This document shows, piece after piece, positions 1 through 7,278 of a stretch of 13,610 nt of DNA. The stretch is from DASZTU01 sp035547675 (lineage in GTDB: Bacteria > Pseudomonadota > Alphaproteobacteria > Rhizobiales > Devosiaceae). Location: assembly GCA_035547675.1 (NCBI GenBank), contig DASZUI010000052.1, positions 1 through 13,610 on the forward strand, in the 5' to 3' direction. How positions within the stretch are numbered: position 1 is the first letter of the stretch; each line of letters opens with the position of its first letter. The notes under the pieces were generated by a model. It saw nothing but the letters and a program-made list of their open reading frames with translations. It was not told the DNA's origin and ran no database searches. Both the position numbers and the translations under genes were made by a program.

Positions 1-708
1 CAACTCGCCGCCAGCCAGCAGATCCGCAATATGGCGACGCTTGGCGGCAATATCCTGCAGCGCACGCGCTGCGAATATTTCCGCGAGACCTCCTGGCGCT
101 GCAACAAGCGCGATCCCGGCTCCGGCTGCGATGCCATGGAAGGCTTCAACCGCCAGCACGCCGTGCTCGGCACTTCCGACAAATGCATCGCCACCTATCA
201 TGGCGATTTCGCCCAGGCGCTGATCGCGCTCGACGCGACAATCGATGTGCTCGGCCCCGATGGCGAGCGCTCGCTGCCCTTCGCCCGGCTCCATCGCCCG
301 CCCGGCGACACGCCCCAGATCGAAACCGTGCTCAAGCCCGGCGACATCGTCACCGCCATCCACGTGCCCGCCGGGCCCTGGACGCGACGCTCGCATTATT
401 TGAAGGTCCGCGACCGCCAGTCCTACGCCTTTGCCCTCGCCTCGGCGGCGATCGCGCTCCACCTCGACGGCGACACCGTCCGCGAGGCGCGTATTGCGCT
501 GGGCGGGGTAGCCACCGTGCCATGGCGCGCCCGCGACGCCGAAGCCGTGCTGACGGGGCAGCCCCTCGACGATGCCACGCTTGCCCGCGCCGCCGACGCC
601 GCCTTCGCCGGGGCCGTCGCCCACGCCCATAATGCCTTCAAGATTCCCCTGGGCAAGCAGACCCTGGTCCGCGCCCTCAGGGAAACCGCTGCCATGGAGA
701 CGGCCTGA
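1..708 (+). CDS. FAD/[4Fe-4S] subunit of a PaoABC-type molybdenum hydroxylase (5' end outside window)
   Basis: This is the middle, FAD-binding subunit of a xanthine dehydrogenase-family enzyme. It relays electrons from the Mo subunit and [2Fe-2S] subunit to an acceptor. The reading frame is open to the first base, so the N-terminus (roughly 80-100 residues by comparison with E. coli PaoB/YagS, 318 aa) lies upstream; 235 residues are visible. TLGGN (visible residues 13-17) is the flavin-binding motif of the family. It is followed by a Cys-rich insert with Cys24, Cys34, Cys43 and Cys62, which in PaoB and 4-hydroxybenzoyl-CoA reductase beta carries an extra [4Fe-4S] cluster. The C-terminal part matches the CO-dehydrogenase flavoprotein C-terminal domain (…SYAFALASAAIAL…). 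The TGA stop shares one base with the ATG of the next gene. The family call is strong; the substrate is unknown. Confidence 0.9.
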   Translation, partial: QLAASQQIRNMATLGGNILQRTRCEYFRETSWRCNKRDPGSGCDAMEGFNRQHAVLGTSDKCIATYHGDFAQALIALDATIDVLGPDGERSLPFARLHRPPGDTPQIETVLKPGDIVTAIHVPAGPWTRRSHYLKVRDRQSYAFALASAAIALHLDGDTVREARIALGGVATVPWRARDAEAVLTGQPLDDATLARAADAAFAGAVAHAHNAFKIPLGKQTLVRALRETAAMETA

Positions 709-3002
709 TGCCCGAGACCACAGCCGAACGCGCCGCGCCCGCCCCCCGGCAGAACCAGGGGCAGCCGGTTCCCCGCATCGATGGCCGCCTCAAGGTGACC
801 GGCGAGGCGCGCTACCCCGCCGACATCCCGGCGGCCAATCTCGCCTATGGCGTGCTCGCCACCAGCAGCATCGCCAAGGGCAGGATTGCCCGTCTCGACA
901 CCTCGGTCGCCAGGGCGGTGCGGGGCGTCCTCGACATCTTCACCTACGAGAATGTCGGTAACGCCATCGCCCCGCTGCAATTCGGCCAGGCCGGCTCGAC
1001 CTCGATCACGCCGCTCGCATCCGACGCCATCGCCCATGATGGCGAAATCGTCGCGCTGGTCGTCGCCGAAAGCTTCGAAGTGGCCGACGAGGCCGCGAGC
1101 CTCATCCGCGCCGATTATGAGGCGGAGACCCCGGCCGCGTCCTTCGGCTCGGCGGGCGTCACCGAGGAGCCCGCCGCCGGCAAGAGCCAGCAGTTCAAGG
1201 AGGACGTGAAGGCGGGCGATTTCGATGCCGCCTGGGCCACGGCGCCGGTGAGGATCGATGCCACCTATTCGACCGCCACGCAGCACCACAATCCGATCGA
1301 GCTCTTCTCGACCACCGCCCATTGGGAGGACGATTCCCTCACCGTCCTCGAGCCCAGTCAGAACGTCAATGGCTGGCGGGCGGGCATTGCCAAGCAGCTC
1401 CGGCTCGACCCCTCCAAGGTGCGCATCGTCAGCCCCTATATCGGCGGCGCCTTCGGCTCCAAGGGGCCGATGACGCCCCGTACCGCCATCGTGGCTTTCG
1501 CGGCGCGCCGGCTCGGCCGTCCGGTCCGCTGCGTCGTCAAGCGCATGCAGGGCTTCACCACCCAGACCTATCGCGCCGAAACGCGCCACTACATCCAGAT
1601 CGGCGCCACGCCGGACGGCCGCATCACGGCCTTCCGCCACGAGGGCCGCGAGGTCACCTCCCGCCCGGACCCCTATGTCGTCGGCGGCACCAGCACCACC
1701 GGCCGCATGTACAATTACGGCGCCGTGCTGACCCGCGTGTCGATCGTTCACGCCGACCGCAACACCCCCGGCTATATGCGCTCCCCGCCGGAAACGCCCT
1801 ATGTCTACGCCCTCGAGAACGCCATGGACGAGATGGCGGTGAAGCTGGGCATGGACCCGGTCGAGTTCCGCCGCATCAACGACACCCAGATCGAGCCCAT
1901 CGGCAGGAAGTCCTTTTCAAGCCGCTCGCTGATGCAGTGCTATGACGAGGCGGCCGCCGCTTTCCGCTGGTCCGAGCGTACCCCCGAAATCGGCAGCATG
2001 ACGGATGGCGACTGGCTGGTCGGCCTGGGCTGCGCCACCGCCATTTACCCGACCAATGTGGCGGCCTGTGCCGCCCGCGTGCGGCTCACCGCCGACGGCA
2101 AGGCGCGGGTCGAAACCGCCGGCCATGAAATCGGCACCGGCGTCCGCACCGTCGCCGCCCAGATGGCGGCCGAGCGGCTTGGCCTGCCGGTCGAGGATAT
2201 CGAGGTGGAAATGGGCGATTCCGACCTGCCCCCGGCGCCCGTCGCGGGCGGCTCGAATTCCACCGCCAGCGTCTGCTCCGCCGTCATCACGGCCTGCGAC
2301 CAGGTGCGCTCCAGGCTCGCAGCCGCGGTGACCGGGTCGGGCGACAGCCCGCTCGCCGGCGTCGCGCCGGCGCAGGTGGGCTTCGCCGAGGGCCACCTGA
2401 TGGCGCGCAACCAGTCGGTGCCGCTTGCCGATGCCTTCAAGGCGCTGGGCTCGGGCGCCGTGGAGGAATATGCCGAATTCCTGCCCAAGGGCGCGCCGGC
2501 GGACGGGCTGCAGAAATTCTACCAGGGCGGCACGGTCATGCTCAGCGGCGAGGAAGGCGAGAAGGTCAAGTTCGCCTTCGGCGCCGAATTCGTCGAGGTC
2601 CGCATCAACCGCTATACCCGCGAAATCCGCGTACCGCGCCTGGTCGGCGCCTTCGCCGCCGGCCGCATCATGAACACCCGCACGGCCCGCAGCCAGCTCA
2701 TGGGCGGCATGATCTGGGGCGTCGGCGCGGCCCTCCACGAGGCAACCGAGATCGACCAGCGTACCGCCCGCTACGTCAACCGCGATCTGCAGGATTATCT
2801 CGTGCCGGTGAACGCAGATATTGGCGAGGTGAACGTGATCCTCGTGCCGGAGGTCGATACCGAGGTCAATCCGGCCGGCGTCAAGGGCCTGGGCGAGCTT
2901 GGCAATGTCGGCACTCCCGCCGCCATCGCCAGCGCCATCCATCATGCGACCGGCAAGCGGCTCCGCGACCTGCCCTTCCGGGTGGAGGACCTCATCGCCT
3001 GA
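708..3002 (+). CDS. Molybdopterin-binding catalytic subunit, PaoC-like (xanthine dehydrogenase family)
   Basis: This is the large catalytic subunit, which hydroxylates its substrate (aldehydes in E. coli PaoABC) at a Mo-molybdopterin centre. It has 764 residues against 732 in E. coli PaoC. The N-terminal aldehyde oxidase/xanthine dehydrogenase a/b-hammerhead domain covers about residues 20-130. QHHNPIE (192-198) and GGAFGSKG (246-253) are the usual Mo-cofactor loops, and GLGELGN near the C-terminus supplies the expected catalytic base, Glu730. No signal peptide is present; in E. coli the Tat signal of PaoA carries the whole complex to the periplasm, and PaoA would lie outside this window. The ATG at 708 overlaps the upstream stop as TGATG, and a GGAG at 696-699 sits 8 nt before it, which fixes the start. 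A 62-bp spacer with two short palindromes (3014-3023 and 3044-3051) follows. The protein looks intact; its substrate is not determinable. Confidence 0.93.
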   Translation: MPETTAERAAPAPRQNQGQPVPRIDGRLKVTGEARYPADIPAANLAYGVLATSSIAKGRIARLDTSVARAVRGVLDIFTYENVGNAIAPLQFGQAGSTSITPLASDAIAHDGEIVALVVAESFEVADEAASLIRADYEAETPAASFGSAGVTEEPAAGKSQQFKEDVKAGDFDAAWATAPVRIDATYSTATQHHNPIELFSTTAHWEDDSLTVLEPSQNVNGWRAGIAKQLRLDPSKVRIVSPYIGGAFGSKGPMTPRTAIVAFAARRLGRPVRCVVKRMQGFTTQTYRAETRHYIQIGATPDGRITAFRHEGREVTSRPDPYVVGGTSTTGRMYNYGAVLTRVSIVHADRNTPGYMRSPPETPYVYALENAMDEMAVKLGMDPVEFRRINDTQIEPIGRKSFSSRSLMQCYDEAAAAFRWSERTPEIGSMTDGDWLVGLGCATAIYPTNVAACAARVRLTADGKARVETAGHEIGTGVRTVAAQMAAERLGLPVEDIEVEMGDSDLPPAPVAGGSNSTASVCSAVITACDQVRSRLAAAVTGSGDSPLAGVAPAQVGFAEGHLMARNQSVPLADAFKALGSGAVEEYAEFLPKGAPADGLQKFYQGGTVMLSGEEGEKVKFAFGAEFVEVRINRYTREIRVPRLVGAFAAGRIMNTRTARSQLMGGMIWGVGAALHEATEIDQRTARYVNRDLQDYLVPVNADIGEVNVILVPEVDTEVNPAGVKGLGELGNVGTPAAIASAIHHATGKRLRDLPFRVEDLIA

Positions 3003-3064
3003 GAGCCGTCGCGGCAGGCCTGCAACCATCCGGCGCAGCCAACGTTGCAACGCGGGGATTTTTC

Positions 3065-4441
3065 ATGCGCCGCATCGTCCTCGTCATTGTCGCCGTCATC
3101 GTGGTGGTCGCCGCGGCCGCCTATTTCGGGCTCGTCTACAAGCCGGCGATCGATCCGCTGCCGCAGGGCCAGGCGCAAAGCTTCGACGCGGCACTGATCG
3201 CCCATGGCGCCGAGCTTGCCGCCATCGGCGACTGCGCCTCCTGCCACACCAGCGCGGCGGGCCAGCCGCTCGCCGGTGGGGTGGCGGTGCCGACCCCCTT
3301 CGGCACCATCTATTCGACCAACATCACGCCCGACCGCGAGACCGGCATCGGCAGCTGGACCGAGGCCGCCTTCGTCCGGGCCATGCAGCAGGGCGTCGAC
3401 CGCGAGGGCAGGCACCTCTACCCGGCCTTCCCCTTCGACCACTTCACCCATGTCAGCGACGACGACGACAAGGCGCTCTACGCCTATCTAATGACACGCG
3501 ACCCGGTGAACGCCCGCCCGCCCGCCAACCAACTCGCCTTCCCCTTCAACATCCGCGCCATCATGGCCGGCTGGGACCTGCTCTTTCTCAAGCCGGGCCT
3601 GGTGGCTGAGGATGCGAGCCAGACCCCCGAATGGAACCGCGGTCATTACCTCGTCGAGGGGCTCGGCCATTGCGGCGCCTGCCACACGCCGCGCAACGCG
3701 CTCGGCGGCGAGGATGCGGGCCACGCCTATGGCGGCGGCATGGTGATCGACGGCTGGTTCGCCTATCCGATCAACGCCAGCTCGCCCGCCCCGCAGAAAT
3801 GGACGCCGGACGAGCTCGCGACCTATCTCAAGACCGGCTTTTCGGCCGACCACGGCGCCTCCCGCGGGCCCATGGCCCAGGTCACCGCCAAGCTGGGGGA
3901 GGCCAGCGACGCCGACCTCCACGCCATGGCCGTCTATATCGCCTCGCTGATGGCCGGCAGTTCGGCCCCGGCGCCGCAGCCACCCAATCCGCCGCCGCTC
4001 ACCTCGGGCGACAGCCTCGCGCCGCCCGAGGTCATCAAGGCCTCCGCAGACCGCGGCGCAGTCATCTACGCCACTGCCTGTTCCAGCTGTCACGAATCCG
4101 GGCGCCTGCCACCCTTCGGCGGTATCGACTTCCACAAGTCGACCGCCATCCACGCCGACAGCCCGCAGAACATCATCGACATGGTGCTGTTCGGCCTGCC
4201 CGCCGCGGAGGGACGCACCGGCGCCACCATGCCCGGCTTCGCCGGCACGCTCAGCCAGGACGATTTGGTGGCGCTGCTCAATTATCTGCGCGCCACCTAT
4301 GGCGATGGCCGGCCGGCATGGTCGAACGCGGCCCAGCTGGTCGCCGATACGCTGAGCGGCAAGACGGCCGTGAACCTTTACGGCCAGGACGGCCTGCCGC
4401 GCGGCCCGATCCCGGTCAACCGCGGAGGAGCCGGCTCATGA
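3065..4441 (+). CDS. Membrane-anchored triheme cytochrome c, electron acceptor of the second Mo hydroxylase
   Basis: This 458-residue periplasmic cytochrome starts with a hydrophobic segment (residues 4-24) that is either an uncleaved anchor or a signal peptide. Three c-type heme sites are visible: CASCH (57-61), CGACH (203-207) and CSSCH (339-343), each in its own cytochrome c domain. The layout matches cytochrome subunits of alcohol/gluconate dehydrogenases and the triheme C-terminal part of nicotinate dehydrogenase NicB. The third domain has ATMPGF, a normal Met axial ligand, and the second has GPMAQV. The first domain has YPAFP where many relatives have YPAMP, so its sixth ligand is uncertain. 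The stop overlaps the next ATG by 4 nt (ATGA), which ties it to the following [2Fe-2S] and Mo genes. Its inferred job is to pass their electrons to the respiratory chain. Only a weak purine tract precedes the ATG at 3065. Confidence 0.9.
   Translation: MRRIVLVIVAVIVVVAAAAYFGLVYKPAIDPLPQGQAQSFDAALIAHGAELAAIGDCASCHTSAAGQPLAGGVAVPTPFGTIYSTNITPDRETGIGSWTEAAFVRAMQQGVDREGRHLYPAFPFDHFTHVSDDDDKALYAYLMTRDPVNARPPANQLAFPFNIRAIMAGWDLLFLKPGLVAEDASQTPEWNRGHYLVEGLGHCGACHTPRNALGGEDAGHAYGGGMVIDGWFAYPINASSPAPQKWTPDELATYLKTGFSADHGASRGPMAQVTAKLGEASDADLHAMAVYIASLMAGSSAPAPQPPNPPPLTSGDSLAPPEVIKASADRGAVIYATACSSCHESGRLPPFGGIDFHKSTAIHADSPQNIIDMVLFGLPAAEGRTGATMPGFAGTLSQDDLVALLNYLRATYGDGRPAWSNAAQLVADTLSGKTAVNLYGQDGLPRGPIPVNRGGAGS
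4424..4430 (+). promoter_or_regulatory. Strong ribosome binding site of the [2Fe-2S] subunit gene
   Basis: GGAGGAG ends 7 nt before the ATG at 4438. It lies inside the last codons of the cytochrome gene, and it decides the start within an otherwise open upstream frame. Confidence 0.8.
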
Positions 4442-4905
4442 GCATCACTCTCAACGTCAATGGCGAGGACCATTCCGTCGATGCCGACATCGACACGCCG
4501 CTCCTCTATGTGCTGCGCAACGATCTGAAGCTCAATGCCGCCAAGTTCGGCTGCGGCCTCGGCCAGTGCGGCGCCTGCACGGTCATCGTGGACGACCGGC
4601 CGATCTTCTCCTGCCTCACCCCGATTTCGCTGCTCCAGGGCCGCAAGATCCGCACCGTGGAAAGCCTCGGCACCCCTGACAAGCCCGGCCCCCTGCAGCG
4701 GGCCTTCATCGACGAGCAGGCGGCCCAGTGCGGCTACTGCATTCCCGGCATGATGATGCGCGCCCAGGCCCTGCTCGAGCGCAATCCGCACGCCAGCGAC
4801 GCGGAAATCCGCACCGCGCTCGAGCCCAATCTCTGCCGCTGCGGCACGCATATGCGCATCATCCGCGCCGTCAAGCGCGCCGCCAATGCCATGGCAGGTG
4901 CATGA
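4438..4905 (+). CDS. [2Fe-2S] subunit of an IorA/NicA-type molybdenum hydroxylase
   Basis: This is the small electron-transfer subunit of a two-subunit Mo hydroxylase, 155 residues, the usual length for IorA/NicA proteins. The N-terminal plant-ferredoxin-like domain has Cys39, Cys44, Cys47 and Cys59 (CGLGQCGAC…C). The C-terminal helical domain has Cys98, Cys101, Cys133 and Cys135 (CGYC and CRC), so both [2Fe-2S] clusters are complete. There is no export signal, so the protein is presumably carried across the membrane bound to the Tat-signal partner encoded next. The frame stays open upstream, but the start is set by the GGAGGAG at 4424-4430 and the ATGA overlap with the cytochrome gene. Its own stop overlaps the next gene's ATG in the same way. 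Electrons should flow from the Mo subunit through this protein to the triheme cytochrome. Confidence 0.95.
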   Translation: MSITLNVNGEDHSVDADIDTPLLYVLRNDLKLNAAKFGCGLGQCGACTVIVDDRPIFSCLTPISLLQGRKIRTVESLGTPDKPGPLQRAFIDEQAAQCGYCIPGMMMRAQALLERNPHASDAEIRTALEPNLCRCGTHMRIIRAVKRAANAMAGA

Positions 4906-7181
4906 TGGAGGAGTTCGGCGCCCCCTCCAGCCTCACCCGCCGCCGCCTGCTGCAGGGCGGCGGTGCGCTGGTCATGAGCTTTTCGCTGCTCGGCCCGGCG
5001 CGCGGCCAGGGCAATCCCGATGCCGCCGCGCCGCCGCCCGCCGCGCCGGCGGCCCCCAAGCCGCCGACCCTGCCCGGCTCGCTCAACACCAATCGCAATC
5101 TCGACAGCTGGATTCGCATCGATGCCGATGGTCAGGTGACCGTCTTTACCGGCAAGGCGGAGCTGGGGCAGGGGGTCAAGACCGCGATCCTGCAATGCGC
5201 CGCCGAGGAACTGGCCCTCGATCCGCTCAAGCTCAAGCTGGTCACCGCCGACACCCAGCTCTCGCCCAATGAGGGCTATACCGCCGGCTCCATGTCCATG
5301 CAGGATTCGGGCACCGCCGTGCGCAATGCCGCCGCGCAGGTGCGCGAATTGCTGATCGCCCAGGCGGCCAAGCAGCTCAATGTCGATCCCTCGACGCTGC
5401 ACGCCGAAAACGGCCAGGTGCTGGGCGGCCCGTCGCCCCTCGCCTATGGCGCGCTGGTCGCCGGGCAGAACCTCCATGTCGAGGCGCAGCCTCAGAGCAA
5501 GCTCACCCCCTCGGCCAGTTTCAAGGTGATGGGCAAGCCGCTGGGCCGCGTCGATATTCCGACCAAGGTCACGGGCGGCCTCGCTTATGTGCAGGATCTG
5601 CGGCTAGACGGCATGCTGCATGGCCGCGTCGTGCGCCCGCCGAGCTACAAGGCGACGCTCGTGGATGCCGATGTCGATGGCGTGGGCAAGCTTCCCGGCG
5701 TCGTCAAGGTCGTCCGCGACGGCTCCTATCTCGCCGTCATCGCCGAGGGCGAATGGCAGGCGGTCAAGGCCATGCGGACCCTCGCCCGTTCGGCGAAATG
5801 GCAGGAAGAGCCCAGCCTGCCCGATCCCGCCCATCTGCCCGACGCGCTCAAATCGCTGGCCGCGCAGGACGGCACCGTCGCCGACAGCAAGACCGCCGCC
5901 ACCGGCGTGGTGAAGACCTTCGAGGCCTGGTACACCCGGCCCTACCAGATGCACGGCTCGATCGGCCCCTCCTGCGCGGTGGCGCAACTGGGCGCCGACG
6001 GCGTCATGACCGTCTATACCCATACCCAGGGCGTCTATCCCGACCGGCAGGCGATCGCCCAGCTGCTCGGCATGGATCAGTCCAAGGTCCGCTGCATCCA
6101 TGCCGAGGGTGCCGGCTGCTATGGTCATAACGGCGCCGACGATGCCGCCGCCGACGCCGCGCTGATGGCCCGTGCCGTGCCGGGCAAGCCCGTCCGCGTG
6201 CAGTTCATGCGCGAGCAGGAGCACGCCTGGGAGCCCTATGGCCCCGGCATGGTCACCCATTTCAAGGGCGGGCTGGATGCCAATGGCAGGATCGTCGCCT
6301 GGGATTACGAGCTCTGGAGCAACAGCCACGGCGCCCGCCCCGGCAGCGCCGGCGCGCTGATCTCGGCCCGCTACCTGGCCAAGCCCTTCCAGCCCGACGA
6401 GCAGAAGCTCTCGATTAATCCGAACGGCTCGGGCGACCGCAATGCCGATCCCCTCGGTTACAACCTGCCGCAGAAGCACGTGATCTGGCACTTCATCAAG
6501 GACCAGCCGATCCGCCAGTCTTCGCTGCGCGCGCTCGGGGCCTATTGCAATGTCTTCTCCATGGAATCGAGCGTGGACGAGCTGGCGCGCCTCGCCGGCA
6601 AGGACCAGGTGCAGTTCCGGCTCGAGCATGCCGCCGATCCGCGCGGCGCCGATGTCATCAAGCTCGCAGCCGAAAAATTCGGCTGGAGCAATTGGCAGCC
6701 CAGCGCCGGCCACGGGCGCGGCTTCGCCTTTGCCCGCTACAAGAACCACGCCTGTTACGTGGCCATCGCCCTCGAGGTCGAGGTCAACCGCGACAGCGGC
6801 GCGGTGCGGCTGGTGCGCGCCAATGTCGGCATCGACAGCGGCGAGATCGTCAACCCGGACGGCATCCGCAACCAGACCGAGGGCGGCGTGCTGCAATCCA
6901 TGAGCTGGACGCTCTACGAGGCCGTCACCTTCGATCGCACGCGCATTACCAGCGTGGATTGGCAGACCTACCCCATACTGCGCTTCGGCGCCGTGCCCGA
7001 CAGCATCACCGTCGACATCATCCCCCGGCCCGGCCAGCCCTTCCTCGGCACCGGCGAGGGCGCCCAGGGTCCCACCGCCGCAGCCCTCGGCAATGCCATC
7101 CGCGATGCCATCGGGGTCCGTCTCTACGACCTGCCCTTTCGCCCCGAAAAGGTGAAGGCGGCCCTGCTGGCGGGCAAATAG
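4902..7181 (+). CDS. Molybdopterin-binding subunit with Tat signal, IorB/NicB-type
   Basis: This is the catalytic subunit of the second Mo hydroxylase (759 residues), acting in the periplasm. The N-terminus has a twin-arginine signal: TRRRLLQ (12-18), a hydrophobic stretch, then a likely cleavage site near ARGQ (33-36). ELGQG (about 87-91) and the two downstream Mo-cofactor-binding regions (containing GAGCYGHNGADD and RALGAYCNVFSMESS) are typical of isoquinoline 1-oxidoreductase beta and the Mo half of nicotinate dehydrogenase NicB. LGTGEGAQGP supplies the catalytic base, about Glu719. In Pseudomonas NicB the Mo domain is fused to a triheme cytochrome; here the two are separate neighbouring genes. 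The ATG at 4902 overlaps the upstream stop (ATGA); a second ATG directly follows at 4905 and could be used instead. N-heteroaromatics or aldehydes are possible substrates, but this is not readable from sequence. Confidence 0.93.
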   Translation: MMEEFGAPSSLTRRRLLQGGGALVMSFSLLGPARGQGNPDAAAPPPAAPAAPKPPTLPGSLNTNRNLDSWIRIDADGQVTVFTGKAELGQGVKTAILQCAAEELALDPLKLKLVTADTQLSPNEGYTAGSMSMQDSGTAVRNAAAQVRELLIAQAAKQLNVDPSTLHAENGQVLGGPSPLAYGALVAGQNLHVEAQPQSKLTPSASFKVMGKPLGRVDIPTKVTGGLAYVQDLRLDGMLHGRVVRPPSYKATLVDADVDGVGKLPGVVKVVRDGSYLAVIAEGEWQAVKAMRTLARSAKWQEEPSLPDPAHLPDALKSLAAQDGTVADSKTAATGVVKTFEAWYTRPYQMHGSIGPSCAVAQLGADGVMTVYTHTQGVYPDRQAIAQLLGMDQSKVRCIHAEGAGCYGHNGADDAAADAALMARAVPGKPVRVQFMREQEHAWEPYGPGMVTHFKGGLDANGRIVAWDYELWSNSHGARPGSAGALISARYLAKPFQPDEQKLSINPNGSGDRNADPLGYNLPQKHVIWHFIKDQPIRQSSLRALGAYCNVFSMESSVDELARLAGKDQVQFRLEHAADPRGADVIKLAAEKFGWSNWQPSAGHGRGFAFARYKNHACYVAIALEVEVNRDSGAVRLVRANVGIDSGEIVNPDGIRNQTEGGVLQSMSWTLYEAVTFDRTRITSVDWQTYPILRFGAVPDSITVDIIPRPGQPFLGTGEGAQGPTAAALGNAIRDAIGVRLYDLPFRPEKVKAALLAGK

Positions 7182-7278
7182 CGATCACCGCCCCCGCGGG
7201 GCCGGCCCGTTACTTCAGCCGCCGTTAATCATCCGCGGCTATCCTCTTCCGAGGACACGCAATATTGAAGATGATTTC

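Noticed and set aside
423..1751. Long minus-strand open frame across the PaoB/PaoC junction
   Set aside because: It is a shadow frame opposite two well-recognised genes. The other long minus frames at 1917-3050 and 5604-6896 have the same explanation.
3631..4905. A 424-codon reading of the [2Fe-2S] gene with a long N-terminal extension
   Set aside because: The extra 269 residues are the +1/+2 shadow of the cytochrome gene. The true start is the ATG at 4438, with GGAGGAG and an ATGA overlap.
7192..7201. CCCCGCGGGG as the terminator of the Mo operon
   Set aside because: It is a 10-bp palindrome with no usable loop and no T-run after it, common by chance at this GC content.
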